This document shows, piece after piece, positions 40,601 to 52,699 of a stretch of 64,000 bases of DNA. Source of the DNA: Echinococcus granulosus (taxonomy: Eukaryota > Platyhelminthes > Cestoda > Cyclophyllidea > Taeniidae); the NCBI RefSeq assembly GCF_000524195.1, contig NW_020170560.1, positions 64,797 to 128,796 of the forward strand, read 5' to 3'. Position 1 is the first letter of the stretch. Every line of letters begins with the position of its first letter. A model generated the notes under the pieces. That model saw nothing but the letters and a program-made list of their open reading frames with translations, had not been told where the DNA came from and did no database searches. A program made the translations under genes and the position numbers.

Positions 40601-41132
40601 GTTTGGTGCGATACGAGTGTGGGATTGAAGAGGAAGATAAGCTCATCAATTGCTTGTAGATTTGTCTGACGGCTCTGCCGAGCGGTGAGGATCATGTGAC
40701 AGTGGTCGCTGCCGGCGTGACCCTCTTCGAGGCCTTAAAGGCTGCCGAGGTCTTGAAGGCGGAGGGTATCAATCTGCGCATCATTGACCCCTTCACTGTC
40801 AAGCCAATTGACGCCGAATTGATCGCATCCTCGGTCAAGTACACCCACGGTCGTCTCATCACTGTGGAGGATCATGGACCTGAGGGTAAGCTCCATTAGT
40901 GTGTGTATGAGGAGAATGGGAGTGAGAGTACTGACAGCCTTTTTTGGTTAACCCAGGCGGTCTGTCAGAGGCAGTGGCAGTAGCGCTAGGCGAGAGGGGT
41001 GTGAGCTTCACACAGCATGTGCTAGCCGTCCAGGAGGTGCCACACTCCGGCAAGCCAGATGAACTACTTGCTAAGTACCGTATCAACGCGGCAGCCATCT
41101 GCGAGGAAGCACGTGCTCTCATGCGCGCCTAG
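37661..41132 (+). CDS. TKT: Transketolase
   Basis: Thiamine-diphosphate enzyme of the cytosolic non-oxidative pentose phosphate pathway, moving two-carbon units between sugar phosphates. Seven exons: 37,661-37,978, 38,056-38,345, 38,431-38,761, 38,956-39,277, 40,228-40,442, 40,660-40,885 and 40,957-41,132. They join in frame to 625 residues, close to the 623 of human TKT. The thiamine motif GDGESAEGS…FDVN is at residues 147-178, [14 protein letters not shown] is in the first domain, and the catalytic Glu is E365 in FIAEQN, equivalent to human E366. [17 protein letters not shown] spans the exon 4-5 junction, and the C-terminal domain contains HSGKPDELL. The start is supported by alignment length and by an AG acceptor two bases before the ATG. 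At the exon 2-3 junction the usual Trp of AFGWHAI is Cys. Confidence 0.97.
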
Positions 41133-44100
41133 TCATTTCATTCTACTCGTTCCAAATCGTAGTCAATCGTATATTTTCCTCTACCTTTTCTAATGCTCCA
41201 ATGCATTCCTAGTGATCCCTATTGGTGATAATAATAGTAATAATAACGCATTCCCGATATGACTTCTGTTATCTGACTTTGATGAATTTGGTTTCGTTAA
41301 TGGAGCGAACCCTATTCAGGTCCGCCTCTTTTGTAAGGTCTGATTTCTATCACTATCCGTTGGTCGTTTTTGTACGCCCTACGATGTAAGTGCGGAGGGT
41401 CGAGTAATTACAGAGTTCCGAAGGGACTAGTCTAATGAGAACGCTAAAGGGGGCCATCCGTGATAATGGACGGTCTGTGATGACGGGCGATGGCTTCTCT
41501 ACCCACATGGTGGGGTGAGGTGCTTCAAAATGATTGTGTTAATGCGAGGCTTTTCACAGCGCACAATAATTAGTCTGGAAGGGTTGATGTTAAAAGTTGT
41601 ATATTTTACTCAAAAGATATTCCTGGAGAGGTCTGGGATCCCAGATCTGCGTGTATGTCTGACTTTCTAGAAGTTCAAATTGATGCCTGATTTTCGAACA
41701 TTCTAGAGAGTCGTAGTCACCCTCAGGCCTGTCTGATTGGTCCATATTTACCAGAGGCGTACTCTAACCGCCGATAACCATTCCAAGGTCATCGTGTAGT
41801 AACTGAAATGACCCAAACACAACCTAGACGCAGACTATGCCTACGGCAGTTTTTGGTCTAATAACTACTATGCACATAATACGTTGATCGTACCTCTGCA
41901 CACTCACTACGTCGATCAGCAAAAGCATCCGCTCTAAAGTCCTTATTTCTCACCTATCTTGTTGAAGGCCACGATAGGGCCCAGGCAATTGAGTCATAGA
42001 AGCTCCAAATCATATAATTGGCAGACGAAATTTGCACCTAGTAGCAGTCCGATTTATCACAGGGTTCATTCAATTTATTGATGGCGCATGGTTCTTAGGG
42101 AAGAAATGACTTCCACAATGGCGGCGACTGTGAATGAGGCACTTCATACTTAACCAGGCTGTGATGTTGGGTTACGCGTTAACTATGCATGGTTCTTCAA
42201 TGGGATGAGGAAGTGGCTCTCAATCGAGCATAAAAATTCGATTCACGTCAGGGAGCACTGGATGGCCTGTCGTACTGAAGTGATTGTCCATTTGGCAGAA
42301 CATCGAAACGTGTCCAGTCAGTTGTTGTCCCATTTACCTTTACTACAGCCACCACCGGCAGGCCCAATGAGGGCTCGTAATGATCGCGCAGCATTTTTTC
42401 AAAGAAGGGTGACTTTTAAATCCCAACAGCGGAAGACAACACCTCCTGTTTCCCTCAAAAAAGGAGTTAATTTACCTGTTCGAATCAAAACACTTAACAG
42501 TCGTTTTGTTGTTTCAAAAGTAACTGCCATTTAGAAGAGGCTAATGCGAGACAGAGCGAAATAGGTTCCTAGACTAGGGTAGTCAGAGTGTCGGCTGCTA
42601 AAGTGTTCGAGACTTGTTTTTCAAGAAGGAATTCTCGGTCGAACCTCCTGAATGATTTGTTTGTGTGTTTACATCCCCTTCATAGGCTGCGCTATTGGGT
42701 GTGGCTGAAGGGATGTGTGCAGGGCAGTACACGCCCGGCTCCAAACCTCTCGGTTAAACCCAAAGCTCCATCTAGAACCCCACTCTCATTCTCGCACTAA
42801 TGTTTGGCGAAAAGCTCCTATCCGCCATAAAACAAAGTCTTAAGCGTGTTCTAGTTCCAGCTTAGTGTGCAATTGTCCGGGTTATAAAACATACCAATCT
42901 GTGTAACCCAGTTTCCCATAAAATCACCATAACTACTTTTCCAGGCATTGGTCCACGTAACTTGCCTAGTAAATGTTCTACAATATCGCAAAGGCTTCAA
43001 GGTGCGAATATTCCGCTGACTGCATTTAGCCAGAATTCAAAACGGAAGCGTTTATTGTCTTAAGATCTTCTGGGCAACCATCTCGAACGTCGACAAGGGT
43101 GCGTCCAGATCTATTCACTAATGCATAATCTCCTCTTCTTCAACTTAAGTGGACTTGCATCGCAGTCTAATAACTACTGCTGTTGCTTTTGAAACGAACA
43201 AGGCATTCTAACCACCAAGTTTAAATTCTTCCACGTTTGCCCCGTTTTTAGTGCATCAATGCAATTACTGGACGCCGCTGTTGCTACTGTCCTATGGCTA
43301 AAGTTGATTGTGAAGGAGGCGCGCCCATTGGTAGAAGGTGTGGAACTCTATGGATGTGTAAAATGAACTCCTTCAGCACTGCACAGCATCGAGGTGTTGG
43401 CAGTTACTTCGCAAAGGGTGCATTGGACATGGCATTGTCATCTGGGGAGCCATTCTTCACCATCAAGATGGAGCGATGTTTCGTGAACTAACCTAGAAGC
43501 GGGAAACCAGTAAGGGGATTGAGACACAAACATTGGTTTTCGTACACTTGCATGCCAGAAGCGAGGTGGGTGTGGAGGTGAGCCCATTCTCCAGCCACAA
43601 CCAGTCAAACAGGGTATCCTGAAGAAAAAATCATTTGGTTGCATGGTGGAAGGAAACACCTTCCCATGCATGAATAAATGGATTGACGGTCGGTCATTCA
43701 GGTGTTAGTCGACACTGTGAGTGATTGGTTCGTCAGAAGGACCACTTTCGGCTAGTATCATCACCGATATGGAAGGGGGAGTAGTTTGACACCTAGTTAA
43801 GCCACCATCACCCATAAATCCACCCACTCAAGAGGATGCCAACCGAATGCTGCATTTGCACCTCCCAACTGGCATTCGGTAATCGATTTTCGTGGGGAGG
43901 TGGACATAAATTGTGCGTCTGACAGGAGGCCATTCATCCAAGACAAGTGACCCACAACGCGCTCATATGGCCAGCTTAAAGTGAGTTTAGCATCAACACA
44001 CTGTCGGAGTCGCCTGGGGTCATTCCCACGTCTAAGGTCAAACAAGGAGGATGACTCAGCAATGAAATATTGAATCACTGTGATGTCTAGACGCGGCCGG

Positions 44101-44499
44101 AAGTACAGCTCCCGTTTACTTAACCGCCTACTTATGTTGCAGTGGGAGAGAGCCTTCCTTAAAGTGGATCAAACATCTGTCTGCACACGACGCGAGAAAC
44201 AAAGGTGAGTCAAAGTATTGGACTCTCAAGAGAAAACGTCTTAGCAATTCATCGCGAGGGTAAGTAGTTCAGAGGCGCCAATCCACCGAGGTATGTGATG
44301 AGTGGTACCTGTTTAAATGTGACGTCACACTCTCCAATTTGGCGAAAGCAGACGTCTACCCGTTTGAATGCGATCTGGCACTCTTCAGATCGTCTAAAGC
44401 TGTCGTCAAAACGAATGGAGAGGCGAGAATCAAGCAGTTGTGGCACAAAACGTCGGGGTACTGTCCCCGTGGAATTGTGTGCATACATTCCACTAGATG
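41133..44499. other. Downstream of transketolase: no confident gene
   Basis: The transketolase 3' UTR should occupy the first part; 'gataataatagtaataataac' near 41,226 is AT-rich, but no canonical AATAAA was seen close by. One exon-like frame at 42,205-42,534 is listed separately. Other frames, such as 43,294-43,491 (+) and 43,797-44,078 (-), have no splice or homology support. Confidence 0.4.
42205..42534 (+). CDS. Candidate basic protein or 3' exon, unidentified
   Basis: An ATG frame of 109 codons ends in TAG at 42,532-42,534. The second half is the more protein-like: after an acceptor-like 'ctttactacag' at about 42,350 it reads PPPAGPMRARNDRAAFFQRR and then a Lys/Arg/Ser/Thr-rich end (LKKGVNLPVRIKTLNSRFVV). 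This suggests a nucleic-acid-binding or disordered tail. No upstream exon was located and no family is recognised. Confidence 0.3.
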   Translation: MRKWLSIEHKNSIHVREHWMACRTEVIVHLAEHRNVSSQLLSHLPLLQPPPAGPMRARNDRAAFFQRRVTFKSQQRKTTPPVSLKKGVNLPVRIKTLNSRFVVSKVTAI

Positions 44500-45100
44500 A
44501 TGCGAACACCCATTCAAGCAATGCCGACCGCTTGCGCATTTACCCACGACTAAAGGTGGAACCACAATTCCCCGGAGGCTGTTCCACGACTCATAGGATC
44601 GTAACACCGATTTCAGTTACCAACAATATTGTAATCTTATGTCTATGAAGGGTTTGTAACAAAGCATTTGGAGTGAGAGGAAGAAACGTTTTGCAGAAGG
44701 AGACAGCATGCAACAGAACATTTGTGCTGTTTTATAGCCACCAACCTGCTCTAACCTTCGTTAGGTCTGGAATAGAAAGACCCATGATGACATGCTGCAC
44801 TGGTGATTTGGCCTGCTAAGGACGATGTGAACACACGGTTGACAAACAGTTACCCACGGCACAGTAAACTCACCGTCAGAAGTGGCGTAGTCACGGACAA
44901 TGCATCTTTCTTAATAATGACTGCACCCAGCAGCTTACCTGTCCATTCGGTTAATTACACTGAGCATAAAAGGGCGCCTCTTTGTAATACTTGTCACATT
45001 TGTGCCACGGAATTTGAGACCTGAGGTGGACTGACTTTCAACACATAACTTTCATCCAGATGCGGATGTGACCAAGGTTGGAACTGGCAGCCTTCAGGAC
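44500..45100 (-). repeat. Inverted diverged copy of 23,720-24,390
   Basis: The reverse complement aligns along its length to the region downstream of coiled-coil gene exon 6. Landmarks include 'gctgtctccttctgcaaa' near 24,178 and its complement near 44,690, 'ttgtggttccac' near 24,320 and its complement near 44,560, and 'caggccaaatcac' near 24,016 and its complement near 44,805. The copy is interrupted by substitutions and small gaps and has no coding role that I can see. Confidence 0.7.
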
Positions 45101-45239
45101 AAAGTTTGTTTAATTAATGCTTCGGAGAATATAAACATGGGTGGGAATAAACACTGCCGAAACAGTGACATTTTAGTTTAGTCCACTTTTAAATGAGGCC
45201 CACTTAGTTTCTCCAGTTTTGTGTTGGTGCCTTTTTTAC

Positions 45240-46250
45240 TACCAAGGCAAATAAAATAGCACGAATTCCGTGGTCAGATCGACCAGTAACCGTATCAAAT
45301 ACGCGTAGTGAGCACTCAATCCTCCGGCAACGCCTAATTCAATGCGGGCCGGAAACCAGGGGAATGGACGTTCAACAAACTAGTGCGCACTGAATGGGAT
45401 TATCGTCTTGCATAACTGTGCGACGTCCTCACAGACCTCCTTCAGGATCTCGTTGCCATTCCTGCTAAGGCATCCCTCCTCCTCACATGTGTGTTCCAGT
45501 AGACTGCATACTGTTAGCGAGGTTTTAATTTGCAAGTCAAATAGAATGGGAAATGTCCATAATTTTAGTCCCTATGCCCACCTAATTTGTAATCTGTTGG
45601 TCAGTTGAAGTTGGTTTTCGAATGTTATTCCTGTAGATCACCATCTGTTGCGTGGCAAACAACAGATTGGTTAAGGATACTTTCACAATTGCAGAAGACT
45701 TCAAATTGAGCAGTCTTGCTCCGTTGCATCTTCTCATTCAGCCTGGACACTGTAACTGATCCAGATTTACTTTACTTCTAGCAGCATGACAGCATGAAAA
45801 CCCACTTCTACAGACTAAACTACTAAGGTAGCGAATGCCAAGTGAACTAAATCGACTGTCGCTGCTCCGGCGGTGTTTATGTGCACCTCTGTTTATATTC
45901 CACGACTAATTAAGCAACCGGACTTTTGCTTAAAGGATGTTAGTTCCAAACCTGGCACCGAAACGTACAATTACGTCGCACTTGCATCTCGATGACAGCT
46001 GTGCATTGAAAGCCAGCCCACCTCATGTCTCAAGGTCTGTAGGAAAAATGTGGCAAGTGTTGTGTGAAAACGCCATTTTATGCACAAAGTGTGAATAACC
46101 GAATGAACACCCAACATGCTGGATGCTGTCGTCACGAGGCAGGATGCATTGAGGGTGTCTACATGCCTTCTGTGAAAATATTTGGCTCTAGAAACTTCAG
46201 ACGTGACCACCTCAACTGCCGGCCACCATTCTAAAAATAGCAAGTCCCAT
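45240..46250 (+). pseudogene. Decayed copy A of coiled-coil gene exon 6 and flank
   Basis: Direct copy of 22,930-23,990. The exon 6 acceptor 'gtggtcag' is retained at 45,278, but the exon then reads ATC GAC CAG TAA, a stop at its fourth codon, and is out of frame further on. The downstream 'atgtggcaagtgt…gaatgaacacccaa' block at 46,048-46,114 matches 23,831-23,895. It is therefore a pseudo-exon. The start of the 9,340-bp tandem unit (45,321) cuts through this copy. Confidence 0.7.
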
Positions 46251-46906
46251 TATTTATCGTTTTCTGCATCCTTAATCTGCTAGACATATGTCACGCTTAC
46301 ATCTACGCTTTATTGCCAGGTATTGTTACTACGCCATGGTTTTTATGTACGTCGGCTAGGTTACTGTCCGATCCCGCCCCTTCATATCCTGTCCAGCTCT
46401 GATGCAGCCTTTGTTCAGGCGTCTTTGTTTGCCAAGGCGTATGGATGAGAAAGCTGGGGTACGACGTTTGTGCACGTGATTGCTGATTGCTGGGTGTTTG
46501 CTAGTGTACACCTCAAGATACACAGGACGGTCTCCACCTCCATCTCGCGCATTTGAAGTATTTTAATTGCCCATAACCTTGGACTGGACCTTATAGGGCG
46601 TGAGTGCCAGGTTTTGGCCACAAATTGAGGAACTTTTAGTCAATGAGAAAAGGAAAGTTTTGTGAGTTAGCGGGCATGTCCAACAAAAATGATGCCTTTG
46701 TAATTATTCAAAACATAGTAATAACCAACGATTACTTAATGAATTGAACTGTGTAGGTGTTTTAAGTCGCGGTTATTGCCACATGGGTACCTCTAGGTGC
46801 GTTCGAGTGGTGGTATAAAGGCATTCAGGGTGACACCATTTGCACCACTTGTAACGAGATTTCAAGCTCTGTGATGTTAAATGCTGTGATTTTTCCATTT
46901 TCACAG

Positions 46907-47200
46907 GCAAAAAATTCCCTAGATGGATCGACTCTTCGTCTGCAGCAGTCCTGGTCAGGCAGATGCGACCTCACAAGATCCGAGAAACATTCTTATCACC
47001 TTGATTTAGAGGGCCAAATTTTAGGGTTGAAGAATGCTGACCAGAATCAATGTGTCAGCATGACTGTGGACGAGATGGACGAGGTACTTTTTCACAAACA
47101 ATACGACGAACAGTGGCAGTCAGTACAATTAGTTGACCACCAAATACCAAAAATACCATCTAGAAAGGGGCAGTTTTGGAATGAAGGTCGGTATAGGTGA
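46907..47200 (+). CDS. Candidate exon inside the tandem unit, unidentified
   Basis: After a good acceptor ('ttttccattttcacag') an open frame of 97 codons runs to TGA at 47,198-47,200, with possible donors shortly before. It is soluble and acidic in the middle (CVSMTVDEMDEVLFHKQYDE), starts AKNSLDGSTLRLQQSW and ends near KIPSRKGQFWNEG. Identical at 56,247-56,540. No homology is recognised and no partner exon could be joined. Confidence 0.3.
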   Translation, partial: AKNSLDGSTLRLQQSWSGRCDLTRSEKHSYHLDLEGQILGLKNADQNQCVSMTVDEMDEVLFHKQYDEQWQSVQLVDHQIPKIPSRKGQFWNEGRYR

Positions 47201-48474
47201 TGAAACAACTTACACCTTATCTTTGGGAATACCTTAGAATTTTCAAATCCAATGCTGCAACTATTGTCTGTAACCACAGGAGGCAATGGTTTCACCTACG
47301 GCCTTGCCTTAAAGACGATCTGTTGCGTTTGCATGGACAGAAGAACGGTGATGGTGGAAACGAGAAGGAGGAGAAGAGGCCCAATGTAATTATTTGCGCT
47401 TTCCATCGATGGGTTGTAGCCCAGGATGTAGGTAAAATCAGCGCTGGGAGACAATGTCACATGTGCTACCAAAAAGCTCGTCAAAGGAGTGCATGCTCAC
47501 ACTATTTCGCTAGGGTTCGGTGAAGGCACAACCCACATGGTACATTTACATAGATTTTCCTGCAACTCGAAAAAGTGAGATGTTAGGGTAGGTGCAACGA
47601 AGCCTGCATCTAGCGATTCACTACTTCATATCACTGACTCCATTGTGGGGGCAGGAGGACATGAAGCCTTACACATGGGGAGCAGCGTTGATCTAGTCGG
47701 TAAGGGAGTAGGTTACTGAAAGTAAAATATTCTCTGTGGTAAGGGTTTAATTTGTTGGCAGAAGATACGAGACGAAGGGACTGATACTTGTCCGTATACA
47801 GATGCTCAAGAGGCCCAACAAGCTTATCCGGTTACCATATCAGTGCAGTGAGTCAGACACACGCCATTAATGGGCACTTTGGAAGTAAAATCTTAAAATT
47901 CGCTCAAGACTTAATCAACTGGTTCTTGATAAACGTGTGCGAAACCCAGCAAGTTCTTGTCAATTCTAAGTGCACTCCATTTTAATTGAAAGTCCTCTTT
48001 TTTGACACAGAAGCTGGTGAGCATTCCCTCTTCATCGGCCACAGCTTAGCCACTTCGGTTCTTCTTTAGCTCCATGTTCCCAAGGCGTTCAAAGTGATAT
48101 GAACACTTTATAGCCATGTTATTTGTGTCCATTCACACATCAAATTACGAAGAATAAATATTAAAGGTGAGACTGACACGTCAATCAGTTCAGGACACCA
48201 CCTTGACTAAGATATGATTCAATAAGGATTGCAAATTCCACAGACATTGCTTGAACGTCTTCTACAAAGTTGTTTTCTTCTCCAGGTTGGATAAGGGGTA
48301 GTGAATTTGCCACTTCTCTCCCCTTATTCGATACCAACTGATTTCCCTAATTGTAAGAGTTTTAGGGGGAGACGAAGGCACTTTAGGCAACCACCTCTTC
48401 TTCGTACACGAAACGAATTTTAACATGGACGTCAAAGTCTATCGTACTGTGATCTCACGGTTGAATAGACTTAC

Positions 48475-48649
48475 CGACCTTTGAGAAGATGCTGCACAGT
48501 GAAGATGAATCCTTAATGTCAATCTTCCCATCGCTCTCTACTGTTTTACCCATCAACAGGAAAAAAACCATACAGTCATGGGTATACGATTTCCCTTGCA
48601 AACATTTATTCCTCCTATTTAGACACAAGTCAAGGGAAACATTAGCCAA
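48475..48649 (-). CDS. Candidate minus-strand exon inside the tandem unit
   Basis: A minus-strand frame ends exactly at a consensus GTAAGT donor at 48,474 and reads KTVESDGKIDIKDSSSLCS before it. The 5' edge of the exon is not defined. Repeated at 57,815-57,989. Evidence is composition plus the donor only. Confidence 0.25.
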
Positions 48650-51608
48650 ACATGGAACTCAAATAAACCAGTTGTTCGGAGACAAGAAGAGGCGTCACAG
48701 ATGTCCTGAACCTTTTCCATTCGAGCTAAGGCGTCGAACGCGCAAATGTAGCAGGAGGATGGAGTCCAAACGTGCAAACTGAAGCAGGTTTTCGGTCCCT
48801 TCTGATTTCACTAGTTTAACATCAAACAGATTGTATGTCGTGTGTAGCTTGTCAAGTGACTCAGATGGAGGGGTCAAAGTCCCAAAATCCCTCTGTTATA
48901 TTATTTACTTCAGCTCCACTCTGCACGGTACAAAGGCGACAGAAAATTATGCTACATAACCTTAAGGGTCAGTGTACATTATTCGGTCCTCTCCTGTTAC
49001 TACGTAAGATGCCAGTGGAATTCGTTTGGTGGGATAACCAAGAGGTGTCACATATACCAGTCGACAGCTTCACAGGCACTACTGAGCACCACCTGCTCGA
49101 GTATCCAAGTTGCAAGTGTTTTGGCGACTCATGGAGGACACAGGAACCCCAGAGTTAGAAGTATCAGGAAAGTTCAGCAAAATTTCACTCCGTAATATTG
49201 TTTGTTAAAATCTTACACTGCTTGAAGAAGTAGCCTTGAAACGTGTAGTTACTCACTGTCCTCCGAGGCAGGAGATGGGCTAAGATCCAAGTTCCCACAA
49301 ACTTAAGTAGTTTGTCTTGAAGTAGTGCACAAATTATTACACAGTATAACCCATCTTTAAATTCCTCCTGGAGGATACACGTTCGGAATAAGTAGTTCAA
49401 GGAGATACTACTTGTAACAACAACAGGATATGTCGCACCGCTAAGCTTATATAAGGTGACCTCATCCAACTGTCCTAAGCATGACCAGGCTTTCACCTCA
49501 TCTTTGTTCAGCATCCCAGTTCAGTCAGCCACTTTCCACATTTGTCATGAAACAATTTGCATACTCACTTTACCATTAATGAGGGGCTCTACTCTCCTCA
49601 CCTGTACTGTTTTATTTCACAGGCATTCTGCATTCCGAAAATCCAGAAAAGGTCACCTTTTGCATTTGATGGATGCAACTTCGAGGCCCACATGACCTAC
49701 TGAGAAATATGGTTGATCATTGCTATGCCACCTGTGTCACCATCCTGAATATTATATCCACCCAATGCATCTATTTGTCAATCTGGCGACCTTTATGAGT
49801 TTTGTGTAACCATAGTGAGTAGATTTACCTGATGAGGCCTCTGCGCCATGCCATGGTCAGTACCATCGAGTCAAGTATGCAGCTAGTAGAAAAATCCATT
49901 CGTCTAGCACCTTCAGAGGTGACGATCTCGACTACTGGGCACCCCGCCTAAAGTAGCTAGGGCTATTTCCAGATTAATAGTAAACTTTGAAGTTCGATGT
50001 TATTGCTATGCGGCCTTAGGTCCTGTCCATTTCCGTCTTTGTTTGCAGACGCATATGAGTAAGCAGGGTGGGGGTACGACGCTTGTGCACGTGACATCAG
50101 ACAGCAGATAGCTGGGTGGCTAATGGACAGCGTAGGATACCGGATGGCCTCCACCTCCGTTTTACGCATTTGCAGTATTTTAATTGGCCTTGAACTTGGA
50201 ATTTCCCTAACAGTGACATTTTATTCCCCTATTTAGGTTCAAACGATATGAAATATTACCGGCCATAGAACTCAAATGAACCATTTTGGGAAAAGAAAAT
50301 GAAGGCACAGGTATGGATAAACTTGCTCATTCGAGTCGGAGTAGCAGAATGGGGTCCAAGCTTTCAAATTTAAACAGGTTTACAGTCCCTTCGGAAGTCT
50401 ATATTTTAACATCAAAGAAACCGATTGTTGTGCATGGCTTGCCGAGTGACTCCGACAGATTGTCAGCGAGGGCGACCAGGGTCAAGCTCCCAAAGCCTTT
50501 CGACCATGTTATTTACGTCAGCGGCACTGCGCACGGCACAAAGCATGCCTAAGTTTTCATAATGGGAGAGACCACAAAACCATGCGGTAAATCCACCTTC
50601 CAGTATAAATTACTATCTCTTCTCCTGCTATCATGTAGAATGGCTGTGAAATTCGTTTGAAGAGGTAACTGAGATTTGCCTCCTAAATGTTTTTCACTTG
50701 ATACAGTCGACATCGTCACAAGCACAACTGCGAACAAACCGCTCCACTCCTCACGCCGCAAATAATTTGGCGGCTGATGGAGGACACAGGGCTCCATGGT
50801 GTCAACAGTTTTAAGCAAGTTCAATTAAATTTCACTTTAGTTTTTTGGTGAACAATTCCACAAACGTGCGTTTGCTGACGGTCCTCTGCCTAGCAGACAG
50901 AAGAGGGAGGATGAGTTAAGATCCAAGGTTCCACGAAGCAAAGCGGTTCCTTCGCCTCGACCTATTAGAAAAGGGATACTCGCATATGCAATCGCCTAGT
51001 GTAACTCGTCACTCTTGTTCCTCCTGATGAAAGCATAATACGTTATGTGTTCCCTCCGCACAAAGGATCTCCTTTTGCCTACCAAGTCCTACAATTGTTG
51101 ACTGGATGTGTGGGACCGACCACTTTGCAAAGACTACTTGTCTATGCCATCGAATTGTCTGCGCTACGCATCACACCAATTCCTCCATCTTGACTGACCT
51201 AGTTTTTCTCTTCCTGTCACTTTTCTGAGCCACGAAATGATGCTTACGATCAAATCAGGGTCTATAGCGAATTGTCTATTTCCAAATTTCTAATGGAAAA
51301 GGTGAATCGGATTTCCGATGACAGTTAACAATTTGAGTCACAGCTTTTAACAATCGTCACTGTCACCTTATGCAGTCGGCTCAAGAGACATTGACCACCA
51401 ACCCACAAAACAGAATTTAGCTGTTATCAAGCCTACAGTGGCATAGATAGTACTCTTCATTGCGTAGCATGGAAACGCCTTAGGGAAACTCGTTCTCTAG
51501 ACGTGAATCCGGTGACAGGAAGACTTCGGTTCCCGAAATGGAGAAAATATTGGGAGTTTGGACAGTGGTTACAATGGAAAATCGGACGATTGGTTGGAGC
51601 TCCCTTAC

Positions 51609-51858
51609 CTTCCACGTAGAGCGCCAACTCATTCTGTGCATTGAATAGCCAAATCAAATGACCTTCCCTGCTGTGGTGACCGCTGGAGGTGAAGGCCTCA
51701 ACGTGCATTCCAGCACAAAAAGTGCAGCCATTGACACCCACAATGCATACACCAGTGAACTGATGGCTGATGCGTTGGCAAGTGTGCTGAAAGTCAGAGC
51801 CTGCACATTGTACTTTTCCATTTAAGTCACCATCTACATCATCTTGCATCACTACCAT
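51609..51858 (-). CDS. Candidate Cys-containing exon inside the tandem unit
   Basis: A minus-strand frame of 83 codons ends at a strong GTAAGG donor. It contains TGVCIVGVNGCTFCAGMH and SREGHLIWLFNAQNELALY, a pattern of short hydrophobic strands with Gly turns that could be beta-propeller-like. It is part of a longer 181-codon open frame (52,002-51,457) whose first third is hydrophobic and probably intronic. Repeated at 60,949-61,198. No family is recognised. Confidence 0.3.
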
Positions 51859-52311
51859 CGATATACACAAAAATATTTGGTATTGAGACAATAAACAAAC
51901 GTAAAAAATTATCCACAGGTACCACAAATTAGCTAGCCCTATTGGGAACAAATACAAATTCATTATATTATGTATAAGCAAAGATTCCATTTCAAAGGAC
52001 ACACCTCACACAAGTCAGGATATAACAGATCAAATATGCAGACAATTAAGCCAAGGATGGAGGAAGAGTGTAGTGCATGGAAGGGTATTTGGCCACAAAG
52101 GTGAAATGAATGCCGGGTTTTTGTCCTGTGCCCATGGACAACTTGCAATCGCTCGTTGAGAAGGGATCTGCGTTTCACTGTTTGAATGCAAACGGTAGCA
52201 CTTCACTCGCCTCTCTCTCGCTGCTCAGTCTGAACTGCCCCTTCCTGTGCAATAGGCTAGTTCCCTTATTTGCTTCAAGATTTGCCGCTTTGATCAACTG
52301 AATACCACTGA

Positions 52312-52428
52312 GAGGCCATCAATGCAGGTGACTTAATTGCAGTAGATGTCGTTCGAGGTTGGACCACCACTGATGGATACTTCCATGCGCTTAAGTGGAT
52401 CAAGGCCCACTCTGTTGACGCCTGCAGG
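52312..52428 (+). CDS. Candidate short exon inside the tandem unit
   Basis: 39 open codons are bounded by an in-frame TGA with an acceptor-like AG upstream and a GTAATG donor downstream. The content is protein-like: INAGDLIAVDVVRGWTTTDG, then FHALKWIKAHSVDACR. Repeated at 61,652-61,768. It is too short to assign. Confidence 0.25.
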
Positions 52429-52699
52429 GTAATGAATATCAGCCTATGAAAACTGGACGAGAAGTTTGACTGAAGAACTCGCTCCCCTTTATTCATAAGA
52501 AATGCCAGTAAAAGAAGACATTCATTCCATCAAAGCGACAACATCGGAGTTTCATTTGGAGTGTTGAATGGAATCTCAGTGTTATAGTCATGGCTACGTA
52601 GTGGGTGCCGACCTCAATTACAATGATTCTGGTGTAGGTGCTTCCACAGAAGAGAAATACTTCAACATCTTTCTCACCATCCTTGATCTAGCATCCGGA

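Noticed and set aside
51457..52002. Whole 181-codon minus-strand frame in the tandem unit as one intact gene
   Set aside because: Its first third is a hydrophobic AT-rich stretch and its last part follows a strong donor at 51,608. Only the middle part is kept, as a candidate exon.
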